The notes under the pieces: model-generated
The model's database searches: none
What the model was told of the DNA's origin: nothing
What the model saw: the letters and a program-made list of their open reading frames with translations, nothing else
Program-made: the position numbers and the translations under genes
DNA from: Bacteroidota bacterium
GTDB taxonomy: Bacteria > Bacteroidota > Rhodothermia > Rhodothermales > JANQRZ01
Assembly: GCA_038746285.1 (NCBI GenBank)
Contig: JBCDKT010000010.1
Location: forward strand, 1-64,000
DNA length: 64,000 nucleotides
Reading direction: 5' to 3'
In this document: positions 33,393-42,589 of the stretch, one piece after another
How positions within the stretch are numbered: the first letter of the stretch is position 1
Layout of the letters: each line of letters starts with the position of its first letter

Positions 33393-34533
33393 CGTCCCTC
33401 CGACTCCCCCGCTGCCGCCGCCACGCCTGAGCGCCCGAGGGCTGGCGATTGCCGCCGGCCTCGGGGTGCTCTACGCGGTGGCGAGTGGGCTCGTCGTCGC
33501 CCAGCTCGACGGCAGCAACGGGTTCTACGACGCGCCCTACCCCGTCGCGATCGTCGGCGCCCTCGTCGAGTACGCGCTCGTCGGCGTGCTGATGCTCGGG
33601 GCGTGGGCGCTCGTGATCCGAGGCCTCGACGGTGCTGGCTGGGGCTGGAAGCTAGCAGCCCACCTTGTGCTCGCGCCCGTGTTTGCGGTCGCGTGGTACG
33701 CGCTCTACGCGCTCGTCGTCGGCGCGATGACGGGCGAGAACCTCCTGGACATCGCCGACATCTTCGTCGACGGGCGGTGGGGGCTGTTCTCGAAGCTGAC
33801 GGAGTACGTGCTGATCGTGGCGGTGCTGCACACGGTGCGCGAGGTGAACCGGCTGCGCGCGCGCGAGGCGCAGGCGCGCGACCTCGCTGCGCTCGCACAG
33901 GAGCGGGAGCTGGCCGCGCTCAAGGCACAGCTCAACCCGCACTTCCTCTTCAACGCGCTCAACTCGATCAACGCCGCGCTCGCGGGGCGGCGCGAGGACG
34001 CCCGCTCGATGGTAGTCGGGCTGGGCGACCTGCTGCGCTACGCGCTCGCCGCCTCGGAGCGGGCCGAGGTCCCACTCGCCGAGGAGGTCGCAGCGGCCGA
34101 GGCCTACCTCGCCATCGAGCAGCACCGCTTCGCCGACCGGCTCCGGGTCGAGGTCGCCGTCGCGCCCGACGCGCTCGCCGTCCCGGTGCCGCCGCTCGTC
34201 GTGCAGCCGCTCCTGGAGAACGCCGTCCGCCACGGCCTCGCCCCAACCGAGCGCGGCGGTACGGTCCGCCTCACCGCCCGCCGCGACGGCGGGCACCTCC
34301 GCATCACCGTCGAAGACAACGGCACCGGTGCCTCCGACCTCGACCCGGCCGCGCTGCTCGATGCGGGCGTCGGGCTGCGCAACACCGACCGGCGGCTGCG
34401 GACGCGCTACGGCGAGGCGGCCGGGCTGCAGATCGACGCGCCGTCGGACGGAGGCTTTCGCGTCCGCTTCGCCATCCCGGCACCCGTCGCCGAATCGCCC
34501 CCCATCCTCGAACCGGCGGAGGCATCGGTATGA
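33385..34533 (+). CDS. LytS/YehU-type sensor histidine kinase
   Basis: A 382-residue membrane kinase. Four or so transmembrane helices occupy the N-terminal 150 residues, then a short coiled coil (REAQARDLAALAQERELAAL). The His_kinase domain is diagnostic: LKAQLNPHFLFNALNSINAA with the phospho-accepting His. The HATPase_c region has PPLVVQPLLENAVRHGLAP (N box) and ITVEDNGTGA (G1). The GTG at 33385 fits the overlap with the preceding gene. The stop overlaps the regulator start (ATGA), so the two form a two-component system. Confidence 0.92.
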   Translation: MPDVPPTPPLPPPRLSARGLAIAAGLGVLYAVASGLVVAQLDGSNGFYDAPYPVAIVGALVEYALVGVLMLGAWALVIRGLDGAGWGWKLAAHLVLAPVFAVAWYALYALVVGAMTGENLLDIADIFVDGRWGLFSKLTEYVLIVAVLHTVREVNRLRAREAQARDLAALAQERELAALKAQLNPHFLFNALNSINAALAGRREDARSMVVGLGDLLRYALAASERAEVPLAEEVAAAEAYLAIEQHRFADRLRVEVAVAPDALAVPVPPLVVQPLLENAVRHGLAPTERGGTVRLTARRDGGHLRITVEDNGTGASDLDPAALLDAGVGLRNTDRRLRTRYGEAAGLQIDAPSDGGFRVRFAIPAPVAESPPILEPAEASV

Positions 34534-35297
34534 ATCCCGTCCGCACGGTGATCGCCGACGACGAGCCGCCGGCGCGCGCGCTCGTCCGGGAGTACCTCGC
34601 GGGCGTGCCCGAGGTCGAGATCGTGGCCGAGGCGACGAGCGGGACCGAGGCCGTCGAGGTGCTGCGCCGCGAGCGGCCCGACCTCGTCTTTCTCGACGTG
34701 CAGATGCCGGGGGCGACGGGGTTCGAAGTGCTCGAACAGCTTGCCGCCGCCGGCGACCCACTCCCCGCCGTCGTCTTCTCGACGGCCTACGACCAGTACG
34801 CCCTCGGTGCCTTCGAGGTTAGCGCGGTCGACTACCTCCTCAAGCCCTACAGCGCCGAGCGCCTCCGCGCCGCCCTCGACCGCGCCCTCGACCGGCTCCG
34901 CGCCGCCGCGCCGTCGGACGATCTCGAACGGATCGCCCAGCTTCTCACGCACGACGCCGCGCGCTCGCCGTTCGCCGACCGGCTGTTTCTCCGCGTCGGG
35001 ACCCGGATCGTGCCGGTGCGGACCGCAGATCTGGAGTGGGTTGAGGCGGCGGGCGACTACACGACGCTGCACGCCGCCGGCGAGACCTACACGGCGGGCC
35101 TCACGCTCTCGGCCCTCGCCGAGCAGCTCGACCCGGCGCGGTTCGTCCGCGTTCACCGATCGACCGTGATCGCGGTCGACGCGCTGCGGCACCTGGAGAG
35201 CGACGGCAGCGGCGGCTACGTCGCCACGCTCGACGGCGGGGCACGCGTCCGCGTCAGCCGCTCCTACGCCGGGGCCATCCGCGACCGCATCGCCTGA
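34530..35297 (+). CDS. LytTR-family response regulator
   Basis: A 255-residue regulator translationally coupled to the LytS-type kinase. The receiver domain shows the acidic pair in TVIADDEPPARAL, the phospho-acceptor Asp in LVFLDVQMPGATGFEVLEQL and the switch region VFSTAYDQYALGAFEV with LLKPYSAERL. The C-terminal LytTR DNA-binding domain includes RLFLRVGTRIVPV, LEWVEAAGDYTTLHA and RVHRSTVIAVDALRHLE. Targets are unknown. Confidence 0.94.
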   Translation: MNPVRTVIADDEPPARALVREYLAGVPEVEIVAEATSGTEAVEVLRRERPDLVFLDVQMPGATGFEVLEQLAAAGDPLPAVVFSTAYDQYALGAFEVSAVDYLLKPYSAERLRAALDRALDRLRAAAPSDDLERIAQLLTHDAARSPFADRLFLRVGTRIVPVRTADLEWVEAAGDYTTLHAAGETYTAGLTLSALAEQLDPARFVRVHRSTVIAVDALRHLESDGSGGYVATLDGGARVRVSRSYAGAIRDRIA

Positions 35298-35448
35298 CGT
35301 AGAGCACCGACCGCGCTCACCCTGAACCCATCGCCCTGCAGCGGGACGGGAGTGCCACTAGGTAGGGCGTGCTCGCCGGGCGCGCCGTCCTCCCCCGGCT
35401 GCGCCAAGCAGCAGCGGACGCCTCCCCGCGTCTCTACTGCAAGCGTCT

Positions 35449-36258
35449 CTACCGCAGCACGAGGCGGATCGCGAAGACGCCGATCCCGACTTGCATCGCG
35501 CCGAGGGCGACGGCCGAGTAGGTGTCGAAGCGCTCGAAGTCCTCGCGCAGCGCCGGGTCGCCGGAGCGAGCGTACTCGTCGAACTCCCGGTCGCCCTTGA
35601 ACTTGAAGTGGGCCGCGAGCGCGCCCGCGCCGAGCGCGAGGCCGAGCGCCGCCGCGTCGATCCAGTAGTTGGGCCGCCGGCTCTCGGCGAGCGTGACCTC
35701 GCCGGCCCCAGCCTCGGCGAGCGTGATCGGGCGGAGGACGACGCTGTAGGTGTTGTCGAGCGCATCGCCCGGCACCTGGCGCACCTCGGTGTAGCCGGTC
35801 TTGCGAACGACGAGGGTGCCGCCGAGTGGTTCGTCGGCGAAGAGGTCGAGCGGGGTCTCGCCGAGGCGCTCGGTTGTCCCATCCTCCTGCTCTAGCACGA
35901 CCGCCGCGCCGAAGGGGAAGCTCTCGACCCGGTAGCGGAGCGGCACGTCGAGCCGGACCCTCGTCGTCTCACCGGCGCGGACCTCGACCTCGGCCTCGGC
36001 CGAGCGGGGCTGCCACGACGCCGCGGTGGCCTCGCGGAGCACGAGGCGGTGCGCGCCTGGCGCGAGCTCAAATCCTGCTGGCGTCACGGGTCCGAGTAGG
36101 GCTTCGCCGTCGTAGAGCATCCCGTCCGGTAGGTTCGTCTCGACGATGACCGTGCCCGTCGATGGCAGTGCAGGAAGGAGGAACGCGCTAGCGTCAGCAG
36201 GCTGCGCGAGGGCAGCCGCCGGGGCCAGTGCGATCAGAAGGCAGAGGAGACGGGTCAT
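35449..36258 (-). CDS. Secreted PEGA-domain protein
   Basis: A 269-residue exported protein (signal MTRLLCLLIALAPAAALAQP). Two PEGA-like repeats follow: TGTVIVETNLPDGMLYDGEA and FGAAVVLEQEDGTTERLGETP with GGTLVVRKTGY. Near the C-terminus are two hydrophobic segments (IDAAALGLALGAGALAAHF and AVALGAMQVGIGVFAIRLVL), suggesting insertion in a membrane. Its ATG overlaps the stop of the propeller lipoprotein gene (ATGA), making it the third gene of the outer-membrane peptidase operon. Confidence 0.8.
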   Translation of the reverse strand: MTRLLCLLIALAPAAALAQPADASAFLLPALPSTGTVIVETNLPDGMLYDGEALLGPVTPAGFELAPGAHRLVLREATAASWQPRSAEAEVEVRAGETTRVRLDVPLRYRVESFPFGAAVVLEQEDGTTERLGETPLDLFADEPLGGTLVVRKTGYTEVRQVPGDALDNTYSVVLRPITLAEAGAGEVTLAESRRPNYWIDAAALGLALGAGALAAHFKFKGDREFDEYARSGDPALREDFERFDTYSAVALGAMQVGIGVFAIRLVLR

Positions 36259-37451
36259 CGTTCGTCGGTGCTGGCGACCGGCGAGGCGGGCCGGAAGGCG
36301 TGGATGTGGCGCGGCTCGGCGAGGACGAGGAGCGTGCCGTCGTGGAGGACCGGCGTCGTCTTGACGCGGCCGTCGAGGGCGGCGTCCCAGAGGACCTCGC
36401 CGGTCGCGCGGTCGAGGGCGTAGAGCATCTCGTCGTACGCGCCGGCGAAGACGACGTCGGCCGTGAGGAGCGGGGCCGAGCCGAAGTTGCCGTCGGCGCG
36501 GAAGCGCCAGCGCTCGGTGCCCGTGGCCGCGTCGAGCGCGCGGAGGATGCCGTCGCTCGCGCCGACCACGACGAGCCCGTTGTCGGCCGCAGGCGTGCTG
36601 AACCGTACCTCACCGTTGCCAGCCTCGACCGTCCAGGCCGCCGTGCCCGAGGCCGCGCCGAGCGCGACGAGCCGGCCCTGGGTCGTGGGGACGAGGAGCA
36701 GGTCGCCGCTGGAGGTGGGGGTCTCGTAGACCGCCCCCCCGAGTTCTTCAGTCCAGCGTACAGTGCCACTCGCGAGGTCGAGCGCCGTCACGCGGCCCCG
36801 GTCGTCGGCGACCGCGACCATGCCGGGCGCGAGCAGCGCGGGGGTAGCGAAGAAGCCGGCGGCGGAGTCAGGCACGGCGCTCCAGCGCACGGAGCCGTCG
36901 GCCGGGTCGAGGGCGCGGACGGTGCCGTCGGTCCCGGCGGCGACGAGCAGGTTGCCCGACGGCGTTTCCGCCAGCAGGAGCCCCGCCTCGTGCGGCCCGG
37001 CGCGGAGGCTCCACACCCGCTCGCCCTTGACGAAGTCGTACCCGAGGATCGTCCGCTTCCCGGCGGCCACGGTGGCGTAGAACCTCCGCCCGGTCAGCAC
37101 GGCGGTTCCTTCCAGCGGCTCGCGGAAGTCGACCCCGGTCCTCTTGCGGCCCGTCTCGAGGTCCACGGCCCGCACCTCGCCCTTGCGCGTCGTCACGATC
37201 ACCAGGCCGTCGGCCGCGAGCGCCGCCGCCGGCCCGAACGCCCCGTCGGCGTCGTGGCGCCAGGCCGCTTCGAGCGGGAGCGCGAGGCGCTGCTCGGTCG
37301 CGTTGCTCCGCGTTGCCGTGCCGCCCTCGGTCGCCCAGTCGTCCGCGCCGAGGCGCAGTGGCTCGCCGAGTTGAAAGACGGCGCAGGAACTGAGAACGGA
37401 AGCAAGGAGGAGCGGAAGCAGAGAAGCGTACGCGAGGCTGAACCTCGACAT
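36255..37451 (-). CDS. PQQ-type beta-propeller lipoprotein
   Basis: A 398-residue lipoprotein with signal RFSLAYASLLPLLLASVLSS and lipobox Cys. The rest is a series of PQQ-like blades (VRAVDLETGRKR, VRALDPADGSVRWSA, VTALDLASGTVRWTEELGG, LVALGAASGTAAWTVEAG, LRALDAATGTERWRF, LYALDRATGEVLWDA), as in the BamB scaffold. The start at 37451 is backed by a rare clear Shine-Dalgarno, GGAGG seven bases upstream. It follows the barrel-peptidase gene by 47 bp and overlaps the PEGA gene. Confidence 0.87.
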   Translation of the reverse strand: MSRFSLAYASLLPLLLASVLSSCAVFQLGEPLRLGADDWATEGGTATRSNATEQRLALPLEAAWRHDADGAFGPAAALAADGLVIVTTRKGEVRAVDLETGRKRTGVDFREPLEGTAVLTGRRFYATVAAGKRTILGYDFVKGERVWSLRAGPHEAGLLLAETPSGNLLVAAGTDGTVRALDPADGSVRWSAVPDSAAGFFATPALLAPGMVAVADDRGRVTALDLASGTVRWTEELGGAVYETPTSSGDLLLVPTTQGRLVALGAASGTAAWTVEAGNGEVRFSTPAADNGLVVVGASDGILRALDAATGTERWRFRADGNFGSAPLLTADVVFAGAYDEMLYALDRATGEVLWDAALDGRVKTTPVLHDGTLLVLAEPRHIHAFRPASPVASTDER

Positions 37452-37498
37452 CACCCATCCTCCGCTCTTCCATTCTTTCGATCTTCCGCTCATCAACG

Positions 37499-40400
37499 TC
37501 AGAAGTTGTAGCCGAAGAAGAACTGCCGGAAGGGGTCGCGCTCGTCCCAGTCGAGGCCGTCGGTGAAGCGCCAGCCGACGTCGTAGCGGAGGACGAAGCC
37601 GCCGAAGATGTTCATCCGCAGCCCGAGGCCGAGCGCGCCGAGGTCGGTCCCGGCGAAGAGCTGGGGCTGGCGCTCGTTGTAGCCGCCGTTCCAGACGTGG
37701 GCCGCGTCGGCGAAGGCCGCGCCGCGGAGGTTCACGATCCCGAACGGCGCGAGGATCGGGAGGTAGGCGCTCGGGCGCTCCAGGATCGGGAAGCGGAGTT
37801 CGTGCGAGGTGAACCACATGTGCTGGCCGCGGACGCGGAAGAGCGGGAAGCCGCGCAGGTCCCAGCTCCCGCCGAGCAGGAACAGCCGCGCCTCGCGCCC
37901 GACGTTCGTCTGCGCCAGCCCCCACGAGGCGAACGTCACGCCGGGGACGATGCGGAGGTAGTGGCGGAGGTCGGCGCGGAGCGTGTAGTAACTCACGTTC
38001 GAGAAGCGCACGTCGGTCGTGTAGGCTGCCGTCGCCGTCGCCTTCCAGCCGTCGACCGGGCCGTTGAAGCCGTAGAGCGCGTTGTCGTGCGTCACCGAGA
38101 GTGCGTTCGAGAGGAGCACCGCCTCGCGGTCGACCTGCACGACGGGGATCTCCTTGCGGCTGTAGTTGAGCGAGGTCGAGACGTCGACGCGCTGGAACTT
38201 CGAGAGCGGGTAGCTCACGAGGCCCACGGCCCCGACGAGCTCCTCGAAGAAGACCGGGAACTCGCTGACCGCGTCGGGGTCGGTGAGGTCGAAGCGCTGG
38301 CCGCTGAAGCGGTAGGCCCCGTAGCCGTAGTTGGCCCGCCGCCCGAGGTGGATCCGCGTCACCGACGCGTTGAGGCCGTCGACGAACGAGCGGCCCGGCA
38401 CGCGCGTCGAGTAGGCCGAGACGAAGATCTGGTCGTTGCCGAGGAGGTCGGAGAAGGCGAGGACGGCCCCGCCGTTCGTGCCCCAGACGGGGTTCGTCGA
38501 GAGCGCGCCCTGGGCGGCGTCGAGCGAGTACTTCTTGCGGTACGGCCGGCGGCGCTCGGGGTCCTCGACTTCGAGCCGGCCATAGCTCCACGGGCCGCGG
38601 GGCGGGCCGTCGGTCTCGCCTGCACCGTCGCGGTAGACGAGCCCGACGCGGGCCGTGCGGCGCGGCGCGGCGAGCAGCGAGTCGGCCGAGGTCTGACGGA
38701 TCGTGAAGCGCGAGTCTTCGAGCGTCGAGAACAGCAGGCGGCCGTCGTCGGTCCAGACCGGGTCGAAGGCGGCCCCGGTGAAGTCCGTGAGCTGGGTGAC
38801 GGTCGGGCCGGTGACCGGCGAGGCCGTCGGCTGCGAGGCCGCGGACAGGGAAGCCGTGGGCAGCGGGCGGCCCGAGGCGTCGGCGAGGGCGACGGGGCGG
38901 TCGCCGGTGAGGTCGGCCACCCAGAGGTTCTGGCCGCTGAACTTGCCGTCGGCCTCGCGGCGCGACGAGATGAAGACGAGGCGCTCGCCGTCGGGGCTCC
39001 AGTCCGGGGCGAGGTCCATCTGCGGCCCGCGCGTGACGTACTCGACCTGGCCGCCGGCGAGGTCGAGCGTGAAGAGGTTGTAGTGCCCCGTCTCGCCGAA
39101 CTCGGTGCGGTCCGACGAGAAGGCGAGCACCGAGCCGTCGGGGCTCCACGCCGGGTCGCGGTCGTCGTAGGTGTCATTCGTGAGCTTGCGGAGGGCACCG
39201 GCGCGGGTGTCGTAGGTGTAGAGGTCCGAGAAGCCGGAGCGCTCGATGCCGGTGAAGGCGAGGCGCGTCCCAGTCGGGTCCCACGACGGCGAGTAGACCG
39301 CGACGAGGCCGGGGAAGCGGTAGGTCTCCCCCATCTGGTCTCGGGCGAGGTCGTAGACGTGGACTACGTCGGCGTCGCCGCTCTTGGTGACGAAGGCGAG
39401 CTGCCCTGAGCCGCTCACGTCGAGCTGGCTCTCGAAGAAGTGGAACGCCTCGAAGCGCGCGTTCCGCTCGCCCCGGACGAGCACGCGGGGCTCGGCCGTC
39501 GGCGTCCCCGCCGCGTCGACCTCGACGGCGTAGAGGCTGGTGTACCCGTCGCGGTTGGCGACGAAGGCGATCTCGCGGCGGCCGTCGGCGTGGCGGAAGA
39601 ACGTCGGCTTGCCGTTGAAGCCGCGCGCGGCGACGGCGTCCGAGACGAGCGTCGGCGGCGTGGCCTCGTCGAGCTTCGGGAGGTACTGCGCGTGGACCCA
39701 TGCCGTCCAGCGGTCCGCGATCGCGCGGTAGTCCTCCCGGAGGACGTGCTCCATCACCTTGCGGAAGTCGGGGTCGCGCCAAATCTCCTCGAAGAGCCGG
39801 AGCAGCTTGTCCTCGCCGTAGGTCTCGGCGATGAAGCGGCAGACGGCCTCGCCCTCCTTGTACATCAGGTACGTCCCGAAAATCCGGTCGAGGTCGTCGA
39901 GCGGGACGAAGTAGTTGCTCGCCACGGCGTCGCGGAGGACCATCTCGTGCTGGAAGTCCGGCTCGCCGCTCCAGTACTCGGCGATGCCCTCGGTGAACCA
40001 CAAGGGCGGCGGCGCGGTGAACGGGCGGCGGTGGTCCCGCATCACGCGCGTCAGCTTGGAGTAGGTGAAGACGTGGACCAGCTCGTGCCGGATCACCCGG
40101 CGGAAGCGGTGGAGGTTGCCGTTGGCCGGGATCACGACGCGGCCTTTGAGGAACTCGAAGAACCCGCCGACGCCGTCGGGGATGAAGCCCGGCGTGACGT
40201 TGGTCTGCTTGAAGTGGAGGTTCGACGAGTAGAAGATCATCGGGACGCGGTGCCCGAGCGAGAAGTTGAAGCGGTTCTCGAGCTCCTCGTAGCTCTCCTC
40301 GGCGAAGTGCGCCCCGTGCTCGGCGAGCGCCTGCATCTCGGGGTAGTAGTAGATGTCGAAGTGGTCCGTCTGGAGGACGTGCCAGTCGAAGGCGTCGTAC

Positions 40401-40510
40401 TGGACCTTGTTGCGCCCAAAGTAGAAGTGGTACTGGGCCGCCGCCGGGAGGGCGGGCAGCAGCAGGCCGACCACAAGGAGCGCGGAGGCGAGGCGGAAGC
40501 GTCGGGGCAT
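37499..40510 (-). CDS. Gluzincin peptidase fused to TolB-like propeller and outer-membrane beta-barrel
   Basis: A 1003-residue secreted protein (signal MPRRFRLASALLVVGLLLPA, then LPAAAQ). Residues about 30-300 are a peptidase MA-like metallopeptidase with HELVH (142-146) and the third ligand in LWFTEGIAEYWSG (Glu174). The middle third carries PD40/TolB-type blades (DGRREIAFVANRDGYTSLYA, SPSWDPTGTRLAFTG, DPAWSPDGSVLAFSSDRTEF, APDWSPDGERLVFISSR). The C-terminal third resembles an Omp85/BamA-type barrel and ends in an aromatic strand, FFFGYNF. The combination implies a surface or periplasmic protease anchored in the outer membrane. Confidence 0.85.
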   Translation of the reverse strand: MPRRFRLASALLVVGLLLPALPAAAQYHFYFGRNKVQYDAFDWHVLQTDHFDIYYYPEMQALAEHGAHFAEESYEELENRFNFSLGHRVPMIFYSSNLHFKQTNVTPGFIPDGVGGFFEFLKGRVVIPANGNLHRFRRVIRHELVHVFTYSKLTRVMRDHRRPFTAPPPLWFTEGIAEYWSGEPDFQHEMVLRDAVASNYFVPLDDLDRIFGTYLMYKEGEAVCRFIAETYGEDKLLRLFEEIWRDPDFRKVMEHVLREDYRAIADRWTAWVHAQYLPKLDEATPPTLVSDAVAARGFNGKPTFFRHADGRREIAFVANRDGYTSLYAVEVDAAGTPTAEPRVLVRGERNARFEAFHFFESQLDVSGSGQLAFVTKSGDADVVHVYDLARDQMGETYRFPGLVAVYSPSWDPTGTRLAFTGIERSGFSDLYTYDTRAGALRKLTNDTYDDRDPAWSPDGSVLAFSSDRTEFGETGHYNLFTLDLAGGQVEYVTRGPQMDLAPDWSPDGERLVFISSRREADGKFSGQNLWVADLTGDRPVALADASGRPLPTASLSAASQPTASPVTGPTVTQLTDFTGAAFDPVWTDDGRLLFSTLEDSRFTIRQTSADSLLAAPRRTARVGLVYRDGAGETDGPPRGPWSYGRLEVEDPERRRPYRKKYSLDAAQGALSTNPVWGTNGGAVLAFSDLLGNDQIFVSAYSTRVPGRSFVDGLNASVTRIHLGRRANYGYGAYRFSGQRFDLTDPDAVSEFPVFFEELVGAVGLVSYPLSKFQRVDVSTSLNYSRKEIPVVQVDREAVLLSNALSVTHDNALYGFNGPVDGWKATATAAYTTDVRFSNVSYYTLRADLRHYLRIVPGVTFASWGLAQTNVGREARLFLLGGSWDLRGFPLFRVRGQHMWFTSHELRFPILERPSAYLPILAPFGIVNLRGAAFADAAHVWNGGYNERQPQLFAGTDLGALGLGLRMNIFGGFVLRYDVGWRFTDGLDWDERDPFRQFFFGYNF

Positions 40511-40685
40511 GGAACCGGAGGCGAGACGAGGAACGATAGGACTATCGGCCGCCCCCGTCAAGGGCTTTCGCCGCGCCCCTTTGCTGTTTCCCGGTGCGCA
40601 TGCTTGCACCTTTGCCGCCTGCACCGTATTCTCAGGCGCTTCCGGCTCGCTCCGCCGTCGTGTCCCGTCATGTTCGCTGCGCTCG

Positions 40686-41021
40686 ATGAAGGTCCGCCAG
40701 ACGCTCCGCCCCCGCCAGCCCGGAACGCGGCGCTTCGCCGCCCGCTACGCCGACCGGCTCGTCTGCGTCCGCTACCGCTAAGACGCCGATCAGCAGCGGC
40801 GGATGACGACCGTGGAGTTGATCGTGGACGAGGGAGCCTGGGTGCCGAGGCCGGGGACGGTAGTAGGCGTCCGGGTGGTGTGGGGCGAGAAGCACCTCGC
40901 TAGGCAGATCAAGCGCGCGGCCGGGCGCTGGGACGCCGAGCGGAAGCTGTGGCTTCTCCCGTACCGGACCGTGCAGCGTCTGGGACTGGGAGAGCGCGTC
41001 GTCCGGCTCGACGGTCACTAG
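40686..41021 (+). pseudogene. Small accessory gene interrupted by a TAA codon
   Basis: Two consecutive in-frame pieces, separated only by a TAA at 40779-40781, read as one protein. The first is MKVRQTLRPRQPGTRRFAAR, then YADRLVCVRYR; after the stop come DADQQRRMTTVELIVDEGAW and VVWGEKHLARQIKRAAGRWD, then a C-terminal tail. The second piece could be re-initiated at ATG 40803. I recall similar intact small proteins of unknown function on mobile elements, where the position of the stop is a Tyr codon. A single-base change (TAC/TAT to TAA) explains it. It marks the left edge of the accessory island. Confidence 0.6.
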
Positions 41022-41034
41022 AACTAGAGATGCC

Positions 41035-41070
41035 TCTCTACATGTAGTGATCGATCACCACATGTAGAGA
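41035..41070. repeat. Near-perfect 36-bp palindrome between convergent genes
   Basis: The arms TCTCTACATGT and ACATGTAGAGA flank an inner GTGATCGATCAC; 17 of 18 position pairs are complementary. The sub-block CTACATGTAG is itself a palindrome. No U-run follows on either side. It lies between the interrupted gene and the end of the restriction endonuclease gene, and is AT-richer than the surroundings. It could be a bidirectional terminator, a protein-binding site or a recombination site. Confidence 0.85.
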
Positions 41071-41104
41071 TTCTCCCATCCGCATAATCATTGGTTATAC
41101 AGAA

Positions 41105-42589
41105 TCAGCCGAGAGGCAGACCGAGAGTTGGCTGATCCGGTCCTCCTCGTGCATCGCCTTCCCGCCATACAGGCGTTGCCATCTTCAGATCGCGGATGCG
41201 CTCGGCCTGTGCCTGAAGGATGCGCCCCAAGTTAGCCGGACTCTCCCGGATCGCCTCAAAGTCCGCCCGATCCAGTAGGAAGATCGTCACCGACGAGTTC
41301 TGCATGATCGCGTCGGCGTAGCGCCGGGCGTCACGGGTGAACGGCGCGTTTGCCAGCACGAGAATGTGCGTTACCCGCGTGAGCGGGATCAGCCCGACCT
41401 CCTTCGCCACGTCCTCCAACCGGACCTGCCCCGACGGTATGTTCTTGCACTGCACCTGCCATGTCGTGGGCACCGCCCCGAACAGCCCGGCCATCAGCAC
41501 GTCCACTTCGCTGTACCCGGTTTCCTCAGCCCGGCGTCGCCAGCCGACGAACCGGAGTCCGAGCAGACGCATCACCATCACGGCGAACGCTTCCAACGCC
41601 TGACCCTTCTCGTGCTTGTCCTTCGAGCCGAGCGAAGTGTAAATGTCGGCAGGCCGCTTGCGGTAGTAGGCCGTCAGCGCCGGGTCGAGGTCCTTCAGCG
41701 TCCGCTCCAGAAACGGTTCCAGCACCTCAGCCCGGAACGCCTCCGTCGTCCGCAACTCCGAAGTCTTTCCGCTGCTGGTGCCACCCGTGCGGTACTCGAT
41801 AAGCCTTGCGGCTTCCAGCGGACGGAGCACTTCGTTGGGTAGCGATCCGCGACCGATCCGCACGCCCTCGGCAGCTTCGGCAAGGTCCCGTACCTCGGCT
41901 GCCGGTGTCCAGCCGTCCGGGTCGAGACGGGCAAGCGCTTTCGCAAAGGCGATCTGTTCGGGTGTCAACGCCGCCAGCGCCGCGATAGCGTCGTCGTCCA
42001 TCCCCACGAGCTGTTCCTTCACCGCCGGGTCTGGTCGCCATGCTCCGGCTCCGCGCCCGCTCTCCGGGAGCAGCCCCGCTTTCGCCAGCCACATCCGCAT
42101 CGTGTTGATTGCGGTGTTGTGGACGGAGACGCGGAAGCCCTGATCCGAGAGGTACTGCGCGAGCGAGTCGCCGGTGATCTTGCGCCCGTCAAGGTGCATT
42201 TCTTGCGCTCCCTCCACAACGCGAAGGCCGCCGAGGTTCAGAACGACGTGCCGCGCAAACGCTCGGTACAGATTGTCCTCGTTCAGCTCAGCAAGCCTCT
42301 GCGTGAGATCGGTTGCTTCGTAGGTCCCTGGCATGAGCAGCCCGTACTGTGCTCCCGCTTCCATCGGGTGGCGGCGGGTGCGCCGGGTCGTCCTCAGCTT
42401 CTTTCCAATCCACACCGGCGGTGTGTTGAGCGCTTCTTCCAGCGCGTCCAAGTCCCCGCTGTGCTGAACGGCAGCGCGAACGTAGTCCGGCAGGCTTACC
42501 AAGTCGGGGCTGAAGCCTGTGCCGACGGGAATCTGACTTTCCTTGCTTGCTGTCCCCACGCTACGCCCTCGTTTCGTCTTCGGTCTCAT
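41105..42589 (-). CDS. Mrr-like PD-(D/E)XK restriction endonuclease
   Basis: A 494-residue protein. The C-terminal half has the Mrr-type nuclease core: Glu333 in QALEAFAVMVMRLLG, Asp363 in GYSEVDVLMAGLFG and the Gln-x-Lys pair 380-382 in WQVQCKNIPSGQV, followed by VTHILVLANAPFTRDARRYA. The N-terminal half is helical, with winged-helix-like segments that may recognise DNA. It starts inside the 3' end of a small HTH gene (29-base overlap) and is probably cotranscribed with it. No methyltransferase is adjacent, so a type IV-like enzyme that cuts modified DNA is plausible. Confidence 0.75.
   Translation of the reverse strand: MRPKTKRGRSVGTASKESQIPVGTGFSPDLVSLPDYVRAAVQHSGDLDALEEALNTPPVWIGKKLRTTRRTRRHPMEAGAQYGLLMPGTYEATDLTQRLAELNEDNLYRAFARHVVLNLGGLRVVEGAQEMHLDGRKITGDSLAQYLSDQGFRVSVHNTAINTMRMWLAKAGLLPESGRGAGAWRPDPAVKEQLVGMDDDAIAALAALTPEQIAFAKALARLDPDGWTPAAEVRDLAEAAEGVRIGRGSLPNEVLRPLEAARLIEYRTGGTSSGKTSELRTTEAFRAEVLEPFLERTLKDLDPALTAYYRKRPADIYTSLGSKDKHEKGQALEAFAVMVMRLLGLRFVGWRRRAEETGYSEVDVLMAGLFGAVPTTWQVQCKNIPSGQVRLEDVAKEVGLIPLTRVTHILVLANAPFTRDARRYADAIMQNSSVTIFLLDRADFEAIRESPANLGRILQAQAERIRDLKMATPVWREGDARGGPDQPTLGLPLG

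Noticed and set aside
37697-39409. 570-codon plus-strand frame opposite the peptidase-barrel gene
   Set aside because: Antisense shadow with repetitive Glu/Val/Arg composition.
40768-40795. Apparent match of the sbcC tail (GACGCCGATCA) near the interrupted gene
   Set aside because: Only about 12 bases match; too short to be a further copy of the duplicated sbcC end.
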